Source: Bradyrhizobium betae (GTDB lineage Bacteria; Pseudomonadota; Alphaproteobacteria; Rhizobiales; Xanthobacteraceae). Taken from it: a DNA stretch of 64,000 nucleotides. This document shows, piece after piece, positions 1 to 8,378 of the stretch. The notes beneath the pieces were generated by a model. That model saw nothing but the letters and a program-made list of their open reading frames with translations, searched no databases and was not told where the DNA came from. A program made the position numbers and the translations under genes. Where the stretch lies: assembly GCF_008932115.1 (NCBI RefSeq), contig NZ_CP044543.1, forward strand, positions 4,160,501-4,224,500, read 5' to 3'. The stretch's first letter is position 1. Every line of letters begins with the position of its first letter.

Positions 1-2
1 AC

Positions 3-785
3 CTCGCCTCGCTGAAGACGAAGGCCGAGCGCAAGGGCGACAAGTGGATCATCAACGGCCAGAAGACCTGGACCACGCTGGCCCAGCACGCCGACATGAT
101 CTTCTGTCTCTGCCGCACCGACAACAATGCCAAGAAGCAGATGGGCATCTCCTTCATCGTGTTCTCGATGAAGTCGAAGGGCGTCACGGTGCGTCCGATC
201 CAGACCATCGACGGCGGCCACGAAGTCAACGAAGTCTTCTTCGACAACGTCGAGGTGCCCATCGAGAATCTGATCGGCGAGGAGAACAAGGGTTGGGATT
301 ACGCCAAATTCCTGCTCGGCAACGAGCGCACCGGCATCGCGCGCGTCGGCGTCTCCAAGGAGCGGCTGCGCCGCATCCGCGAACTCGCCGGCAAGGTCGA
401 ATCCGCAGGCAAGCCGATCATCCAGGACGCCGCCTTCCGCGAGAAGCTGGCGGCCTGCGAGATCGAGCTGAAGGCGCTCGAGCTCACCCAGCTCCGCGTC
501 GTCGCCGACGAAGGCAAGCACGGCAAGGGCAAGCCCAATCCGGCGTCGTCCGTGCTGAAGATCAAGGGCTCCGAGATCCAGCAGACCACCACCGAGCTCC
601 TGATGGAAGTGATCGGACCCTTCGCCGCGCCCTACGACGTGCACGGCGACGACGGCTCCAACGAAGCCATGGACTGGACCGCCCAGATCGCGCCGAGCTA
701 CTTCAACAACCGCAAGGTCTCGATCTACGGCGGCTCCAACGAGATCCAGCGCAACATCATCGCCAAGGCGGTGCTGGGGCTGTGA
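3..785 (+). CDS. pimC: Acyl-CoA dehydrogenase, C-terminal 260 residues (5' end cut by window)
   Basis: FAD-dependent oxidation of an acyl-CoA to the trans-2-enoyl-CoA in the cytoplasm. The frame is open from base 3, so the start lies outside the window. Visible are the middle beta-domain (INGQKTWTTLAQHADM) and the C-terminal helical domain, ending with the family signature IYGGSNEIQRNIIAK. It is followed by a second, more divergent acyl-CoA dehydrogenase on the same strand. That pairing resembles the large and small subunits of pimeloyl-CoA dehydrogenase (PimC/PimD) of Rhodopseudomonas and Bradyrhizobium, which degrade dicarboxylic acids. The family is certain; the pim assignment is from remembered similarity and context. 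A repeat of about 100 bases separates the two genes. Confidence 0.85.
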   Translation, partial: LASLKTKAERKGDKWIINGQKTWTTLAQHADMIFCLCRTDNNAKKQMGISFIVFSMKSKGVTVRPIQTIDGGHEVNEVFFDNVEVPIENLIGEENKGWDYAKFLLGNERTGIARVGVSKERLRRIRELAGKVESAGKPIIQDAAFREKLAACEIELKALELTQLRVVADEGKHGKGKPNPASSVLKIKGSEIQQTTTELLMEVIGPFAAPYDVHGDDGSNEAMDWTAQIAPSYFNNRKVSIYGGSNEIQRNIIAKAVLGL

Positions 786-802
786 TCGATTGAACAAATG
801 AC

Positions 803-906
803 GCTGTCGTCCCCCGCGAAGGCGGGGGACCCAGTACGCCGCGGCGGTCGTGAGTCCCATAGACGCTTGCGTTTACTGGATTCCCGCTTTCGCGGGGATG
901 ACATCC
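803..906. repeat. Palindromic intergenic repeat, family B copy 1
   Basis: The left arm is a tight hairpin (CCCCCGCGAAGGCGGGGG) followed by CCAGTACGCCGCGG. The right arm is TTCCCGCTTTCGCGGGGATGAC. The same left arm occurs again at 2105-2210 after the next gene, so this is a dispersed repeat and not a gene-specific signal. It could still act as a transcript-stabilising or attenuating hairpin between the two dehydrogenase genes. Confidence 0.8.
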
Positions 907-953
907 GAGGGTGAGGCGACGGCAGGGCAATTTCCGCCGATTTGGAGAGAAAC

Positions 954-2096
954 ATGGATTTTGATTTGACCGAGGAGCAGCGGCTTCTCAAGGATAGCAT
1001 CGACGGCCTCTTGACCGATTCCTACGATTTCGAGAGCCGCAAGAAGTATATGAAAGAGAAGGGCGGCTGGAGCAAAGCCGTCTGGGGCAAGCTCGCCGAG
1101 CAGGGCCTGCTCGGACTTCCCTTCGCGGAAGCCGATGGCGGCTTCGGCGGCGGCGGCGTGGAAACCATGATCGTGATGGAAGCGCTCGGCAAGGCGCTGG
1201 TGCTCGAGCCGTATCTCGCCACGGTCGTGATCGGCGGCGGCTTCCTGCGCCACGCCGGCACCGACGCGCAGAAGGCCGCGCATGTGCCCGGGATCATCGA
1301 CGGCAGCAAGACGCTCGCTTTCGCCCAGCTCGAGAAGAACTCGCGCTATGATCTGTTCGACGTCACCACGACCGCGAAGAAGAAGGGCGACGGCTGGGTC
1401 ATCGACGGCGAAAAATTCGTCGTGCTCAACGGCGAGAACGCCGACACCTTGATTGTCACCGCGCGCACCAAGGGCGCCCGCCGCGACACCGGCGGCATCG
1501 GCGTGTTCCTGGTGCCGGCGAACGCGAAGGGCGTGACGAAGAAATCGTATCCGACCCAGGATGGCCTGCACGCCGCCGACATCACCTTCACCGCTGTCGA
1601 GGTCGGCGCTGATGCCGTGCTCGGCAATCCCGAGGACGGCCTCGCGCTGATCGAGCGCGTCGTCGATGAGGCCCGCATTGCGCTCTGCGCCGAGGCGGTC
1701 GGCCTGATGGACGAGTCGCTCAAGACCACGGTCGAGTACATCAAGACGCGCAAGCAGTTCGGCGTCGCGATCGGCTCGTTCCAGAGCCTGCAGCATCGCG
1801 CCTCCGACATGTTCGTCGCCGCCGAGCAGGCGCGCTCGATGTCGATGTTCGCGACCATGGCCGGCGATTTCGAGAACGCCAAGGAGCGCAGCAACGCGAT
1901 CGCCGCGGCCAAGGTGCAGATCGGCAAGTCGCTGAAGTTCGTCGGACAGCAGGCGATTCAGCTCCACGGCGGCATCGGCATGACCATGGAGGCCAAGATC
2001 GGCCACTACTTCAAGCGCCTCACCATGATCGAGAACAGCTTCGGCGATACCGACTATCACCAGCGCCGCGTCGCGGATGCGGGCGGGTTGATCTGA
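954..2096 (+). CDS. pimD: Acyl-CoA dehydrogenase, probable pimeloyl-CoA dehydrogenase small subunit
   Basis: 380-residue acyl-CoA dehydrogenase-fold protein. I chose the ATG at 954 (MDFDLTEEQ) because GGAGAGA lies 3 bases upstream at 944-950 and family members begin with this sequence; a TTG at 942 is also in frame. The N-terminal helical domain (LTEEQRLLKDSI), the central beta domain and the C-terminal domain (RKQFGVAIGSFQSLQHRASD, then QLHGGIGMTMEAKIGHYFKR) are complete. It probably partners the upstream dehydrogenase in one heteromeric enzyme, since both are the size of PimC and PimD and are co-oriented. The fold is certain; the substrate is inferred. Confidence 0.88.
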   Translation: MDFDLTEEQRLLKDSIDGLLTDSYDFESRKKYMKEKGGWSKAVWGKLAEQGLLGLPFAEADGGFGGGGVETMIVMEALGKALVLEPYLATVVIGGGFLRHAGTDAQKAAHVPGIIDGSKTLAFAQLEKNSRYDLFDVTTTAKKKGDGWVIDGEKFVVLNGENADTLIVTARTKGARRDTGGIGVFLVPANAKGVTKKSYPTQDGLHAADITFTAVEVGADAVLGNPEDGLALIERVVDEARIALCAEAVGLMDESLKTTVEYIKTRKQFGVAIGSFQSLQHRASDMFVAAEQARSMSMFATMAGDFENAKERSNAIAAAKVQIGKSLKFVGQQAIQLHGGIGMTMEAKIGHYFKRLTMIENSFGDTDYHQRRVADAGGLI

Positions 2097-2104
2097 TCCA
2101 CGGG

Positions 2105-2210
2105 TGCTGTCATCCCCCGCGAAGGCGGGGGATCCAGTACGCCGCGGCCTCTCGATTCAAGTCGCGCCGTCTCTGGAATACTGGATCGCCCGGTCGAGCC
2201 GGGCGATGAC
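2105..2210. repeat. Palindromic intergenic repeat, family B copy 2
   Basis: Same left hairpin as at 803-906 (CCCCCGCGAAGGCGGGGG, then CCAGTACGCCGCGG). The right arm differs: GGATCGCCCGGTCGAGCCGGGCGATGAC. It fills most of the gap before the SDR gene. Confidence 0.8.
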
Positions 2211-2243
2211 ACCGAGCAAGTTGTAACAACGAGCCCAACACCC

Positions 2244-3017
2244 ATGAAAAACACCCCGTTCGATCTCACCGGCAAGGTCGCCATCGTCACCGGCTCCAGC
2301 CGCGGCATCGGTCGCTCCTCCGCCGAATTGCTCGCAAAGCTCGGCGCCAAGGTCGTGGTGTCCTCGCGCAAGGCCGACGCCTGCAAGGAAGTCGCCGACG
2401 GCATCAATGCTTCCGGCGGCGACGCCACCGTCATCCCCTGCAACATCGCGCGCAAGGCCGAGGTCGAGGCGCTGGTTGCGGGCACCATCAAGCATTACGG
2501 CAAGATCGACATCCTCGTCTGCAACGCCGCCGTCAATCCCTACTACGGCCCGCTGCTCGACATCACCGATGAAGCCTTCGACAAGATCATGGGCAGCAAC
2601 GTCAAGAGCAACATCTGGCTCTCGGCGCTGGCGATCCCTGGGATGGCCGAGCGCGGCAACGGCTCCGTCGTCATCATCTCATCGATCGGCGGCCTGCGCG
2701 GCTCCACCGTGATCGGCGCCTACGGCATCTCGAAAGCGGCTGACTTCGCGCTGTGCCGCTCGCTCGCCGGCGAATGGGGCCCGAAAGGCGTCCGCGTCAA
2801 CTGCATCGCGCCCGGCCTCGTCAAGACCGATTTCGCCCGCGCCCTCTGGGAAGACGAAGCCAACCTCAAGCGCCGCACCGCCACCACCCCGCTCCGCCGC
2901 ATCGGCGAACCCGACGAAATCGCAGGCGCCGTGGCGTACCTGGCATCAGATGCGTCGAGCTTCATGACGGGCCAGACCATTGTCATCGACGGCGGCGTGA
3001 CGACGGCGGCGGTGTAG
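2244..3017 (+). CDS. SDR family NAD(P)-dependent oxidoreductase
   Basis: 257-residue classical short-chain dehydrogenase. The Rossmann cofactor motif TGSSRGIG lies near residue 17. The CNAAVN stretch takes the place of the usual NNAG. The catalytic serine is in ISSIGG and the catalytic pair in YGISK. The C-terminus ends with the usual SSFMTGQTIVIDGG. Such enzymes oxidise or reduce a hydroxyl/keto group; 3-hydroxyacyl-CoA or related alcohols are plausible here because two acyl-CoA dehydrogenases precede it on the same strand. A repeat-filled gap of about 150 bases separates it from them, so co-transcription is not certain. The substrate cannot be read from the sequence. Confidence 0.9.
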   Translation: MKNTPFDLTGKVAIVTGSSRGIGRSSAELLAKLGAKVVVSSRKADACKEVADGINASGGDATVIPCNIARKAEVEALVAGTIKHYGKIDILVCNAAVNPYYGPLLDITDEAFDKIMGSNVKSNIWLSALAIPGMAERGNGSVVIISSIGGLRGSTVIGAYGISKAADFALCRSLAGEWGPKGVRVNCIAPGLVKTDFARALWEDEANLKRRTATTPLRRIGEPDEIAGAVAYLASDASSFMTGQTIVIDGGVTTAAV

Positions 3018-3040
3018 GAAGTTTGCGATATCTCCGAGTT

Positions 3041-3178
3041 CGTCGTCCCGGACAAGCGAAGCGCAGATCCGGGACCCATAGCCACAGGGAGTGGTTTGGC
3101 GAAGACTCGTGGTTGCCGGCTCGGGCGACAATGTTCTCCTGTGGCTATGGGTCCCTGCTTTCGCAGGAACGACGACGG
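3041..3178 (+). repeat. Intergenic palindromic repeat, family A copy 1
   Basis: Begins CGTCGTCCCGGACAAGCGAA and ends TCGCAGGAACGACGACGG. Inner arms are CCCATAGCCACAGGGAG and CTCCTGTGGCTATGGG, so the whole unit folds into a long hairpin. A second copy lies at 4811-4954 in the opposite orientation, on the other side of glpK. Confidence 0.85.
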
Positions 3179-3287
3179 AGCTTGGGGCGCGCTCAGGGAT
3201 ATTGACCTTGCGCTTCCAATCCGCTCCCTTTGGCCCGACAAATGATCCCCTCACGGGAAACGCCAAGAAAACGCCAGGGTAGCTACC

Positions 3288-4793
3288 ATGTCTTTCGTCC
3301 TCGCCATCGACCAGGGCACCACCTCGTCGCGCGCCATCGTTTTTCGCAGCGATATCTCGATCGCCGCCCGCGCGCAGCAGGAGTTTCCGCAGCATTTTCC
3401 GGCCTCGGGCTGGGTCGAGCACGAGGCGGAGGACATCTGGACCTCGACCGTGATGGTCTGCCGCGACGCGATCGCGCAGGCCGGCATCACCGCGAAGGAC
3501 ATCGCCGCGATCGGCATCACCAACCAGCGCGAGACCACCGTGGTGTGGGACCGCGCGACGGGGCAGGCCGTGCACCGCGCCATCGTCTGGCAGGACCGCC
3601 GCACCGCCGACATCTGCGCAAAACTGAAAGCCGACGGCCACGAGCCGGTGATCTCGGAAAAAACCGGCCTGATCATCGATCCCTATTTCTCCGGCACCAA
3701 GGTCGCCTGGATTCTCGATCACGTCCCCGGCGCGCGTGGGCGCGCCGCGCGCGGCGAGCTGATGTTCGGCACCGTCGATTGCTACCTGCTCTGGCGCCTC
3801 ACCGGCGGCAAGGTGCACGCCACCGACGCCACCAACGCCTCGCGCACGCTGCTGTTCAACATCCACACCGGCCAGTGGGACGACCAGCTGCTGGAGATCA
3901 TCGGCGTGCCGCGGTCGATGCTGCCCGAGGTGAAGGATTCCTCTGCCCATTTCGGCGAAAGCACGCCGGACCTGTTTGGCGGCGCCATCGCCATTTCAGG
4001 CATCGCCGGCGACCAGCAGGCCGCGACCATCGGCCAGGCCTGCTTCCGCCCGGGCATGATGAAGTCCACCTACGGCACCGGCTGCTTCGCGCTGCTCAAC
4101 ACCGGCACCACGCCGGTGGCCTCGAAGAACAAGCTGCTCACCACCATCGCCTATCAGCTCGACGGCAAACGCACCTACGCGCTCGAAGGCTCGATCTTCG
4201 TCGCAGGCAGCGCGGTGCAGTGGCTGCGCGACGGCCTCGGCATCATCAAGCACGCCGCCGAGACGGGCCCGCTCGCCGATCAGTCGGACTCGATGCAGAG
4301 CGTCTACCTCGTCCCTGCTTTCGTCGGTATGGGCGCGCCCTACTGGAATCCGCGCGTGCGCGGCGCACTGTTCGGCCTCACCCGCAACACCGGCCCGGCC
4401 GAGCTCGCCCACGCCGCACTGGAGAGCGTCTGTTACCAGACTTTCGATCTCTGGGCCGCGATGCGGGCGGACTGGCCGAGCTCGGAGACCGCCAGCGTCG
4501 TGCTCCGCGTCGACGGTGGCATGACCGCCTCGGACTGGACCATGCAGCGCCTCGCTGATCTCCTGAATGCACCGGTCGACCGCCCCGTGATCCAGGAGAC
4601 CACGGCGCTGGGCGCCGCCTATCTCGCCGGCCTCCAGGCCGGCGTCTATCCCGAGCCGACCAAATTCGCCGACAACTGGCGCCTCGAGCATCGCTTCAAG
4701 CCGGCGATGAGCCAGGCGACACGCGAGCGGAAGCTGGCCGGCTGGGCGCGCGCGGTGAAGGGCGTGCTGGCGAGTGATGAGGGGGAGGAGTAG
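3288..4793 (+). CDS. glpK: Glycerol kinase
   Basis: 501 residues, the normal full length. It phosphorylates glycerol to glycerol-3-phosphate with ATP in the cytoplasm. FGGY-kinase hallmarks are complete: N-terminal phosphate loop [33 protein letters not shown] in the middle, [12 protein letters not shown], and the C-terminal adenosine-binding segment [10 protein letters not shown]. The ATG follows a purine-rich stretch (CCAGGGTAGCTACC). No glpD, glpF or glpR lies beside it, so glycerol uptake and G3P oxidation must be encoded elsewhere. Inverted copies of one repeat flank the gene on both sides. Confidence 0.97.
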   Translation: MSFVLAIDQGTTSSRAIVFRSDISIAARAQQEFPQHFPASGWVEHEAEDIWTSTVMVCRDAIAQAGITAKDIAAIGITNQRETTVVWDRATGQAVHRAIVWQDRRTADICAKLKADGHEPVISEKTGLIIDPYFSGTKVAWILDHVPGARGRAARGELMFGTVDCYLLWRLTGGKVHATDATNASRTLLFNIHTGQWDDQLLEIIGVPRSMLPEVKDSSAHFGESTPDLFGGAIAISGIAGDQQAATIGQACFRPGMMKSTYGTGCFALLNTGTTPVASKNKLLTTIAYQLDGKRTYALEGSIFVAGSAVQWLRDGLGIIKHAAETGPLADQSDSMQSVYLVPAFVGMGAPYWNPRVRGALFGLTRNTGPAELAHAALESVCYQTFDLWAAMRADWPSSETASVVLRVDGGMTASDWTMQRLADLLNAPVDRPVIQETTALGAAYLAGLQAGVYPEPTKFADNWRLEHRFKPAMSQATRERKLAGWARAVKGVLASDEGEE

Positions 4794-4810
4794 CGCGCCT
4801 CTATCCACGC

Positions 4811-4954
4811 GGTCGTCCCTGCGAGAGCAGGGACCCACACCGCGGAATCGATCTGGAGATTGCGGTAGGAGTACCGAACGCAGAGTCTTCGCCAAACCGC
4901 TCCCTGTGGCTATGGATCCCGGATCTGCGCTCCGCTCGTCCGGGACGACGACGG
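4811..4954 (-). repeat. Intergenic palindromic repeat, family A copy 2 (inverted)
   Basis: Reverse-oriented relative of 3041-3178. It shares CTCCCTGTGGCTATGG, the CGGATCTGCGCTCCGCT... segment and the terminal CGGGACGACGACGG. It carries an insertion-like difference in the middle. Together with copy 1 it brackets glpK. Confidence 0.8.
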
Positions 4955-5007
4955 AGTGTGTCGCGCCAATTCTGGAACGTTCTCGCAATGAAATCGAGCA
5001 AACAAGG

Positions 5008-5601
5008 ATGATCCTCCCCGACGGCTATTCCGACGTCCCGGCCGGCAAGATCGCCGCCGTCGTCACCCATCTGGAGATGACCGCACGTCCCGCGCGCCGT
5101 GACGATCCGCCGGGCAGCTGGACCCTGCGCAAGGTCGACGCGCCTGCGCTTCATTGGTATCGCGATCTCCACCGCCGCGTCGGTGAGGAGTGGCTGTGGT
5201 TCTCGCGGGCGCGCATGAACGATGCGGAGCTTGCCGCGATCATCCACGCGGCGGGAATCGAAGTCCATGCACTGGTCGTGGACGGCCGCGATGAAGGCCT
5301 GCTCGAATTGGACTTTCGCGAGGCCGGCCAGTGCGAGCTGGTCTATTTCGGCGTCACCGCCGGGCTGATCGGCACCGGCGCCGCCCGCTTCCTGATGAAC
5401 CGCGCGATGGAGATGGCGTGGTCCCGCGACGTCCGCCGCGTCTGGGTGCACACCTGCACTTTCGACCATCCGTCCGCCGTCGCGTTCTACCAGCGCTCCG
5501 GCTTCCGCCCGTTCCGCCGCCAGATCGAGATCGCCGACGATCCGCGCCTCGACGGCACCGCCCCGCGCGATGCGGCGCGGCATGTGCCGATCATCGAGTA
5601 G
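5008..5601 (+). CDS. GNAT family N-acetyltransferase
   Basis: 197 residues from the ATG at 5008; AAGG lies just upstream and the region before it belongs to the intergenic repeat. The C-terminal half is a GNAT fold: the acetyl-CoA-binding strand and loop (ELVYFGVTAGLIGTGAARFL) are followed by VWVHTCTFDHPSAVAFYQRSGF, the typical motif B with the N/D-H-P-x-A-x-x-F-Y-x-x-x-G-F ending. It transfers an acetyl group from acetyl-CoA to an amine acceptor that cannot be read from sequence. It stands alone between glpK and a minus-strand gene. Confidence 0.88.
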   Translation: MILPDGYSDVPAGKIAAVVTHLEMTARPARRDDPPGSWTLRKVDAPALHWYRDLHRRVGEEWLWFSRARMNDAELAAIIHAAGIEVHALVVDGRDEGLLELDFREAGQCELVYFGVTAGLIGTGAARFLMNRAMEMAWSRDVRRVWVHTCTFDHPSAVAFYQRSGFRPFRRQIEIADDPRLDGTAPRDAARHVPIIE

Positions 5602-5650
5602 TGTGCATCTGCTTCCCCGCATTCCGCTCCGCTCTACGCGGGCTACAAGC

Positions 5651-6064
5651 TCAAAACACCTCCTGCTTCGCCCTTGCCAGCGAAAACCCGCGCTGCATCG
5701 CGTTGAAGCAGGTCAGCCCGGTCTGCTCCGACCGACACGTAAACCCCGCCCGCTGCCACACTTCGCCATAAGCCAGCACCGGCAGCGACGGGTCCATGAT
5801 GGTGTCGCCGGCGCAGATGCGGCCCGCGTTGCCCTTCGCGCTCATCTCGAAGGCGTTGCCCCATTCCAGCTCGCAATCGGCGGGGCGGCGCGGGCGGGTG
5901 TCCAGGTTCATGATGTCGCAGCGGAGCACGCCCTGGCCGTTGTCGGTGAAGAACTGGCAGGCGATGTTTTTGGACGGCGTCTGGAAGCCGATCGGGCGGT
6001 CCTGGGCATAGGCCGTGACGGTCGATAGAGAGATGCCGACGAGGAAGAGTAGAAAATATTGCAT
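5651..6064 (-). CDS. Secreted protein, DUF6636-like
   Basis: 137 residues from the ATG at 6064 (MQYFLLFLVGIS...). An upstream in-frame ATG at 6121 lies in repeat DNA and is unlikely. Residues 1-20 form a signal peptide, probably cleaved after AYA. The mature part has TPSKNIACQF, LRCDI, C-E-L-E-WG, AGRICAGDT and LAYGEVWQRAGFTCRSEQTGLTC, six to seven cysteines that probably form disulfides in the periplasm. This Cys and Gly pattern is that of the DUF6636 family, whose function is unknown to me. No operon partner is visible. Confidence 0.8.
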   Translation of the reverse strand: MQYFLLFLVGISLSTVTAYAQDRPIGFQTPSKNIACQFFTDNGQGVLRCDIMNLDTRPRRPADCELEWGNAFEMSAKGNAGRICAGDTIMDPSLPVLAYGEVWQRAGFTCRSEQTGLTCFNAMQRGFSLARAKQEVF

Positions 6065-6086
6065 GGGATTTCTGCCCCGAATGAAC

Positions 6087-6169
6087 GCGTCATGCCCGGA
6101 CTTGATCCGGGCATCCATCAATCTCTAATCTGAGGAGAGATGGATTGCCGGGTCAAGCCCGGCAATGAC
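6087..6169. repeat. Double palindromic repeat (REP-like)
   Basis: Two back-to-back hairpins, ATGCCCGGACTTGATCCGGGCAT and ATTGCCGGGTCAAGCCCGGCAAT, lie between divergently transcribed genes. The right edge ends 13 bases before the GST start, so it may lie within that leader. It resembles the right arm of repeat family B. Confidence 0.75.
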
Positions 6170-6182
6170 AGGAGATATGCAG

Positions 6183-6812
6183 ATGTTCCTGATCGGCCAA
6201 TACGACTCCCCCTTCGTTCGCCGCGTCGCGATTGCGCTGCGGCTTTACGGGCTCGCCTTCGAGCACAGGCCGTGGTCGACCTTCGGCGATGCCGACAGGA
6301 TCGCGCCGTATAATCCGCTGCGCCGTGTGCCGACGTTGGTGCTTGATGATGGCGAAGCGCTGATAGAGAGCGCGTTCATTCTCGACCACCTCGATGAGCT
6401 TGTCGGTCCCGACAAGGCGATGCTGCCGCGCGCGGGCGCCGAACGGCGCCGGCATCTGCGCATCTGTGCGCTCGCCTCCGGCCTCGGCGACAAGGCCGTG
6501 AGCCTAGTCTATGAGCGCGTGCTGCGAAAGGAGCAATTGGCGCTGTGGGTCGCGCGCTGCGAGGCGCAGATCAACGACGTGCTCAGGGTGCTGGAAGACG
6601 AGCGGGCGAGGGTGCCGACGCCCTACTTCCTCGGCGAGCGCATCGGCCACGCCGACGTGATCGTCGCCTGCGTCCTCCGCTTCACCCGCGAAGCCCATCC
6701 GCAATTGTTCGAACCAGCGCGCTATCCGGCGCTCGCAGCGCATGCCGAGCGTTGCGAGGCGCTGGCGCCGTTCCAGGAGATCGTCCAGCCGCTGGCGCCG
6801 CCGAAGGGGTGA
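6183..6812 (+). CDS. Glutathione S-transferase family protein
   Basis: 209 residues from ATG 6183. AGGAG at 6170-6174 sits 8 bases upstream, which favours 6183 over the ATGs at 6165 (inside a repeat) and 6177. The N-terminal thioredoxin-like domain has the GST start MFLIGQYDSPFVRRVAIALR, the cis-proline loop RRVPTLVLDDGEALIES that binds the glutathione gamma-glutamyl group, and a C-terminal all-helical domain ending HAERCEAL. It would conjugate glutathione to an electrophile or act as a reductase/isomerase. The specific substrate is unknown. Confidence 0.9.
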   Translation: MFLIGQYDSPFVRRVAIALRLYGLAFEHRPWSTFGDADRIAPYNPLRRVPTLVLDDGEALIESAFILDHLDELVGPDKAMLPRAGAERRRHLRICALASGLGDKAVSLVYERVLRKEQLALWVARCEAQINDVLRVLEDERARVPTPYFLGERIGHADVIVACVLRFTREAHPQLFEPARYPALAAHAERCEALAPFQEIVQPLAPPKG

Positions 6813-6818
6813 GCAGCC

Positions 6819-6985
6819 TTACCCTCCCCTGGATGGGGAGGGTCGATCGCGCGCAGCGCGAGCGGGGTGGGGTGGGGTGATCTCTCCACTCGGGCACCGC
6901 ATCTGTGGAGAGACTGTCACCCCACCTCGGTTCGCTTTCCGCTTCGCTGCATGCGAACCGATCCTCCCCCTCCAGGGGAGGATGG
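6819..6985. repeat. Intergenic repeat, family C copy 1
   Basis: Outer arms are ACCCTCCCCTGGATGGGGAG and CCTCCCCCTCCAGGGGAGG, with GCGCGCAGCGCGAGCGGGG inside. The same outer arm type is seen at 8107-8371 and, in short form, at 53058-53103. It fills the gap between the convergent GST and DUF3592 genes and could end transcripts from both sides. Confidence 0.75.
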
Positions 6986-7019
6986 AGACCGGGAGTGCCG
7001 ACTGACCGATCTCATCGCG

Positions 7020-8027
7020 CTAGGCAAAGCCGACCTTGATCAAGATGGTCAGAAAAAGTCCCCCGACGACCGCGCAGACCGCGGCGCCGATCAGCGGCCC
7101 CAGCGCGCCTTCACGGCTTGCAGGCTCCAGCACCGCATGCCCCGGCCGCTCCGGATCGTAATGGACCTGAACGGTCTGCCCCGGATGATACTTCGCTGCG
7201 GCCTTTTCGGCGACTTCGCGCAGCCCGGAGATCATGGTGCCGCCCCAGTTGATTTCGGTGCCGATGAAGTCGCGCTGGCCGACCTTGTAGGCGTAGCGGA
7301 GGTCGACCTGATAGCGGTGTACAAGCTTTGAAGTCGTCGGCCTGTTGTCGTGTTCGGTCTTTTCCTCGATGATCTCCTCGACCAGGGCGCAACGGGTGAC
7401 CTTGCCGGCCGCGGTCGGCCAGCGCAGGCTGGCGCTCGCCAGCCGGCGCGTGCTGACATACTCGATCACGCAGAACACGCCACCGATGAGCACGATGACC
7501 GGCAGCGCGAAAGCGAACAGCGGCACCCCGTTGCCGGCGTAGAGCACGTGCCCCGCGACCGAATGCGCGGTCAGGGTGGCGGCGATCAAGCCGAACACGA
7601 TCGTGAATGCGACGAGCGCGGCGAGGTTCTGCGCCGCGGCCGGCTCCAGCAGCGCCTCGGCCGGCTGCTTCGGGTCGACATAGACGTCGACATGGGCGCC
7701 GACCGGATAGCGTCCGGCCAGCTTGGCCGCGAGCACCTTCGTCGTCATGGCGATGCCGCCGACGAAGACCTTGTCGCCTTCCAGCTCCTCGCCGCCCGCA
7801 CGATAGCGATAGCGGATGACCGGCTTGGCATCGTTCTGATCGTCGGAGACGTGGGCCTCGGGTTGCTCGACGGTGGAGACCGTGATGATGCCCTCCACCT
7901 TGTCCCAGTTCCGCGCGGCCTGCATCCGGCCCCGCATACGCACCAGATTGACCAGCATCAATCCGAACAGAAGGACCGAGATGCCGGCGGCAATCTGCGT
8001 CCACATCAATTGTTGGGCATTCAGCAT
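7020..8027 (-). CDS. DUF3592 domain-containing membrane protein
   Basis: 335 residues with about four predicted membrane segments (near residues 8-29, 135-156, 168-191 and 312-330). Two DUF3592-type extracytoplasmic units alternate with them. Each begins with a W-x-x-x-x-G-x-x-T/V pattern (WDKVEGIITVS, WPTAAGKVTRC), contains VIRYRYRAGGEELEG or HRYQVDLRYAYKVG, and ends with the Y-x-P-G/V-x-x-V-x-V-x-x-D-P motif (YPVGAHVDVYVDP, YHPGQTVQVHYDP), followed by A-x-L-E-P. Function of the family is unknown. The duplicated layout suggests internal duplication. No obvious partner gene. Confidence 0.85.
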   Translation of the reverse strand: MLNAQQLMWTQIAAGISVLLFGLMLVNLVRMRGRMQAARNWDKVEGIITVSTVEQPEAHVSDDQNDAKPVIRYRYRAGGEELEGDKVFVGGIAMTTKVLAAKLAGRYPVGAHVDVYVDPKQPAEALLEPAAAQNLAALVAFTIVFGLIAATLTAHSVAGHVLYAGNGVPLFAFALPVIVLIGGVFCVIEYVSTRRLASASLRWPTAAGKVTRCALVEEIIEEKTEHDNRPTTSKLVHRYQVDLRYAYKVGQRDFIGTEINWGGTMISGLREVAEKAAAKYHPGQTVQVHYDPERPGHAVLEPASREGALGPLIGAAVCAVVGGLFLTILIKVGFA

Positions 8028-8378
8028 CCCGTTCCCTGCTCCCCTGCGGCGACCGCCATTGGTCGCGGCGGGCGGCCGGTGCGTTCACGGTGCCAGGCAG
8101 GCTTCTTACCGTCCCCAGGAGAGGGAGGGGAATCGCATATGACTTTTCGGAGGGGCCGGAGCGAGCGCCTCGTCCTTCGAGACGACCGCTTCGCGGTCTC
8201 CTCAGGATGAGGCTCCGTTGCAGCGATATCCGTTGAAATTGCCGCCACGCGCTCCGCCCTCATCCTGAGGGCCCGCCAAAGGCGGGCGTCTCGAAGGATG
8301 GCCGCAGGCGAGCTGCCTCCGACTTTCTTTCATATGCGATCCTCCCCCGCAAACGCCCTCCAGGGGAGGATGAAGACT
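8028..8378. other. Gene-free gap filled by nested repeats
   Basis: No coding region is supported here. The gap is taken up almost entirely by the composite repeat at 8107-8371. The first ~80 bases are the leader of the DUF3592 gene, with a GGGAACGGG ribosome-binding stretch. Confidence 0.7.
8107..8371. repeat. Nested intergenic repeat (family C outer unit with a second palindrome inside)
   Basis: Outer inverted arms are GGGAGGGGAATCGCATATGA and TCATATGCGATCCTCCCC. Inside, at about 8168-8301, sits a second long palindrome with arms CCTCGTCCTTCGAGACG and CGTCTCGAAGGATG and an inner pair CTCAGGATGAGG and CCTCATCCTGAGG. The second element appears to interrupt the first. Confidence 0.8.
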
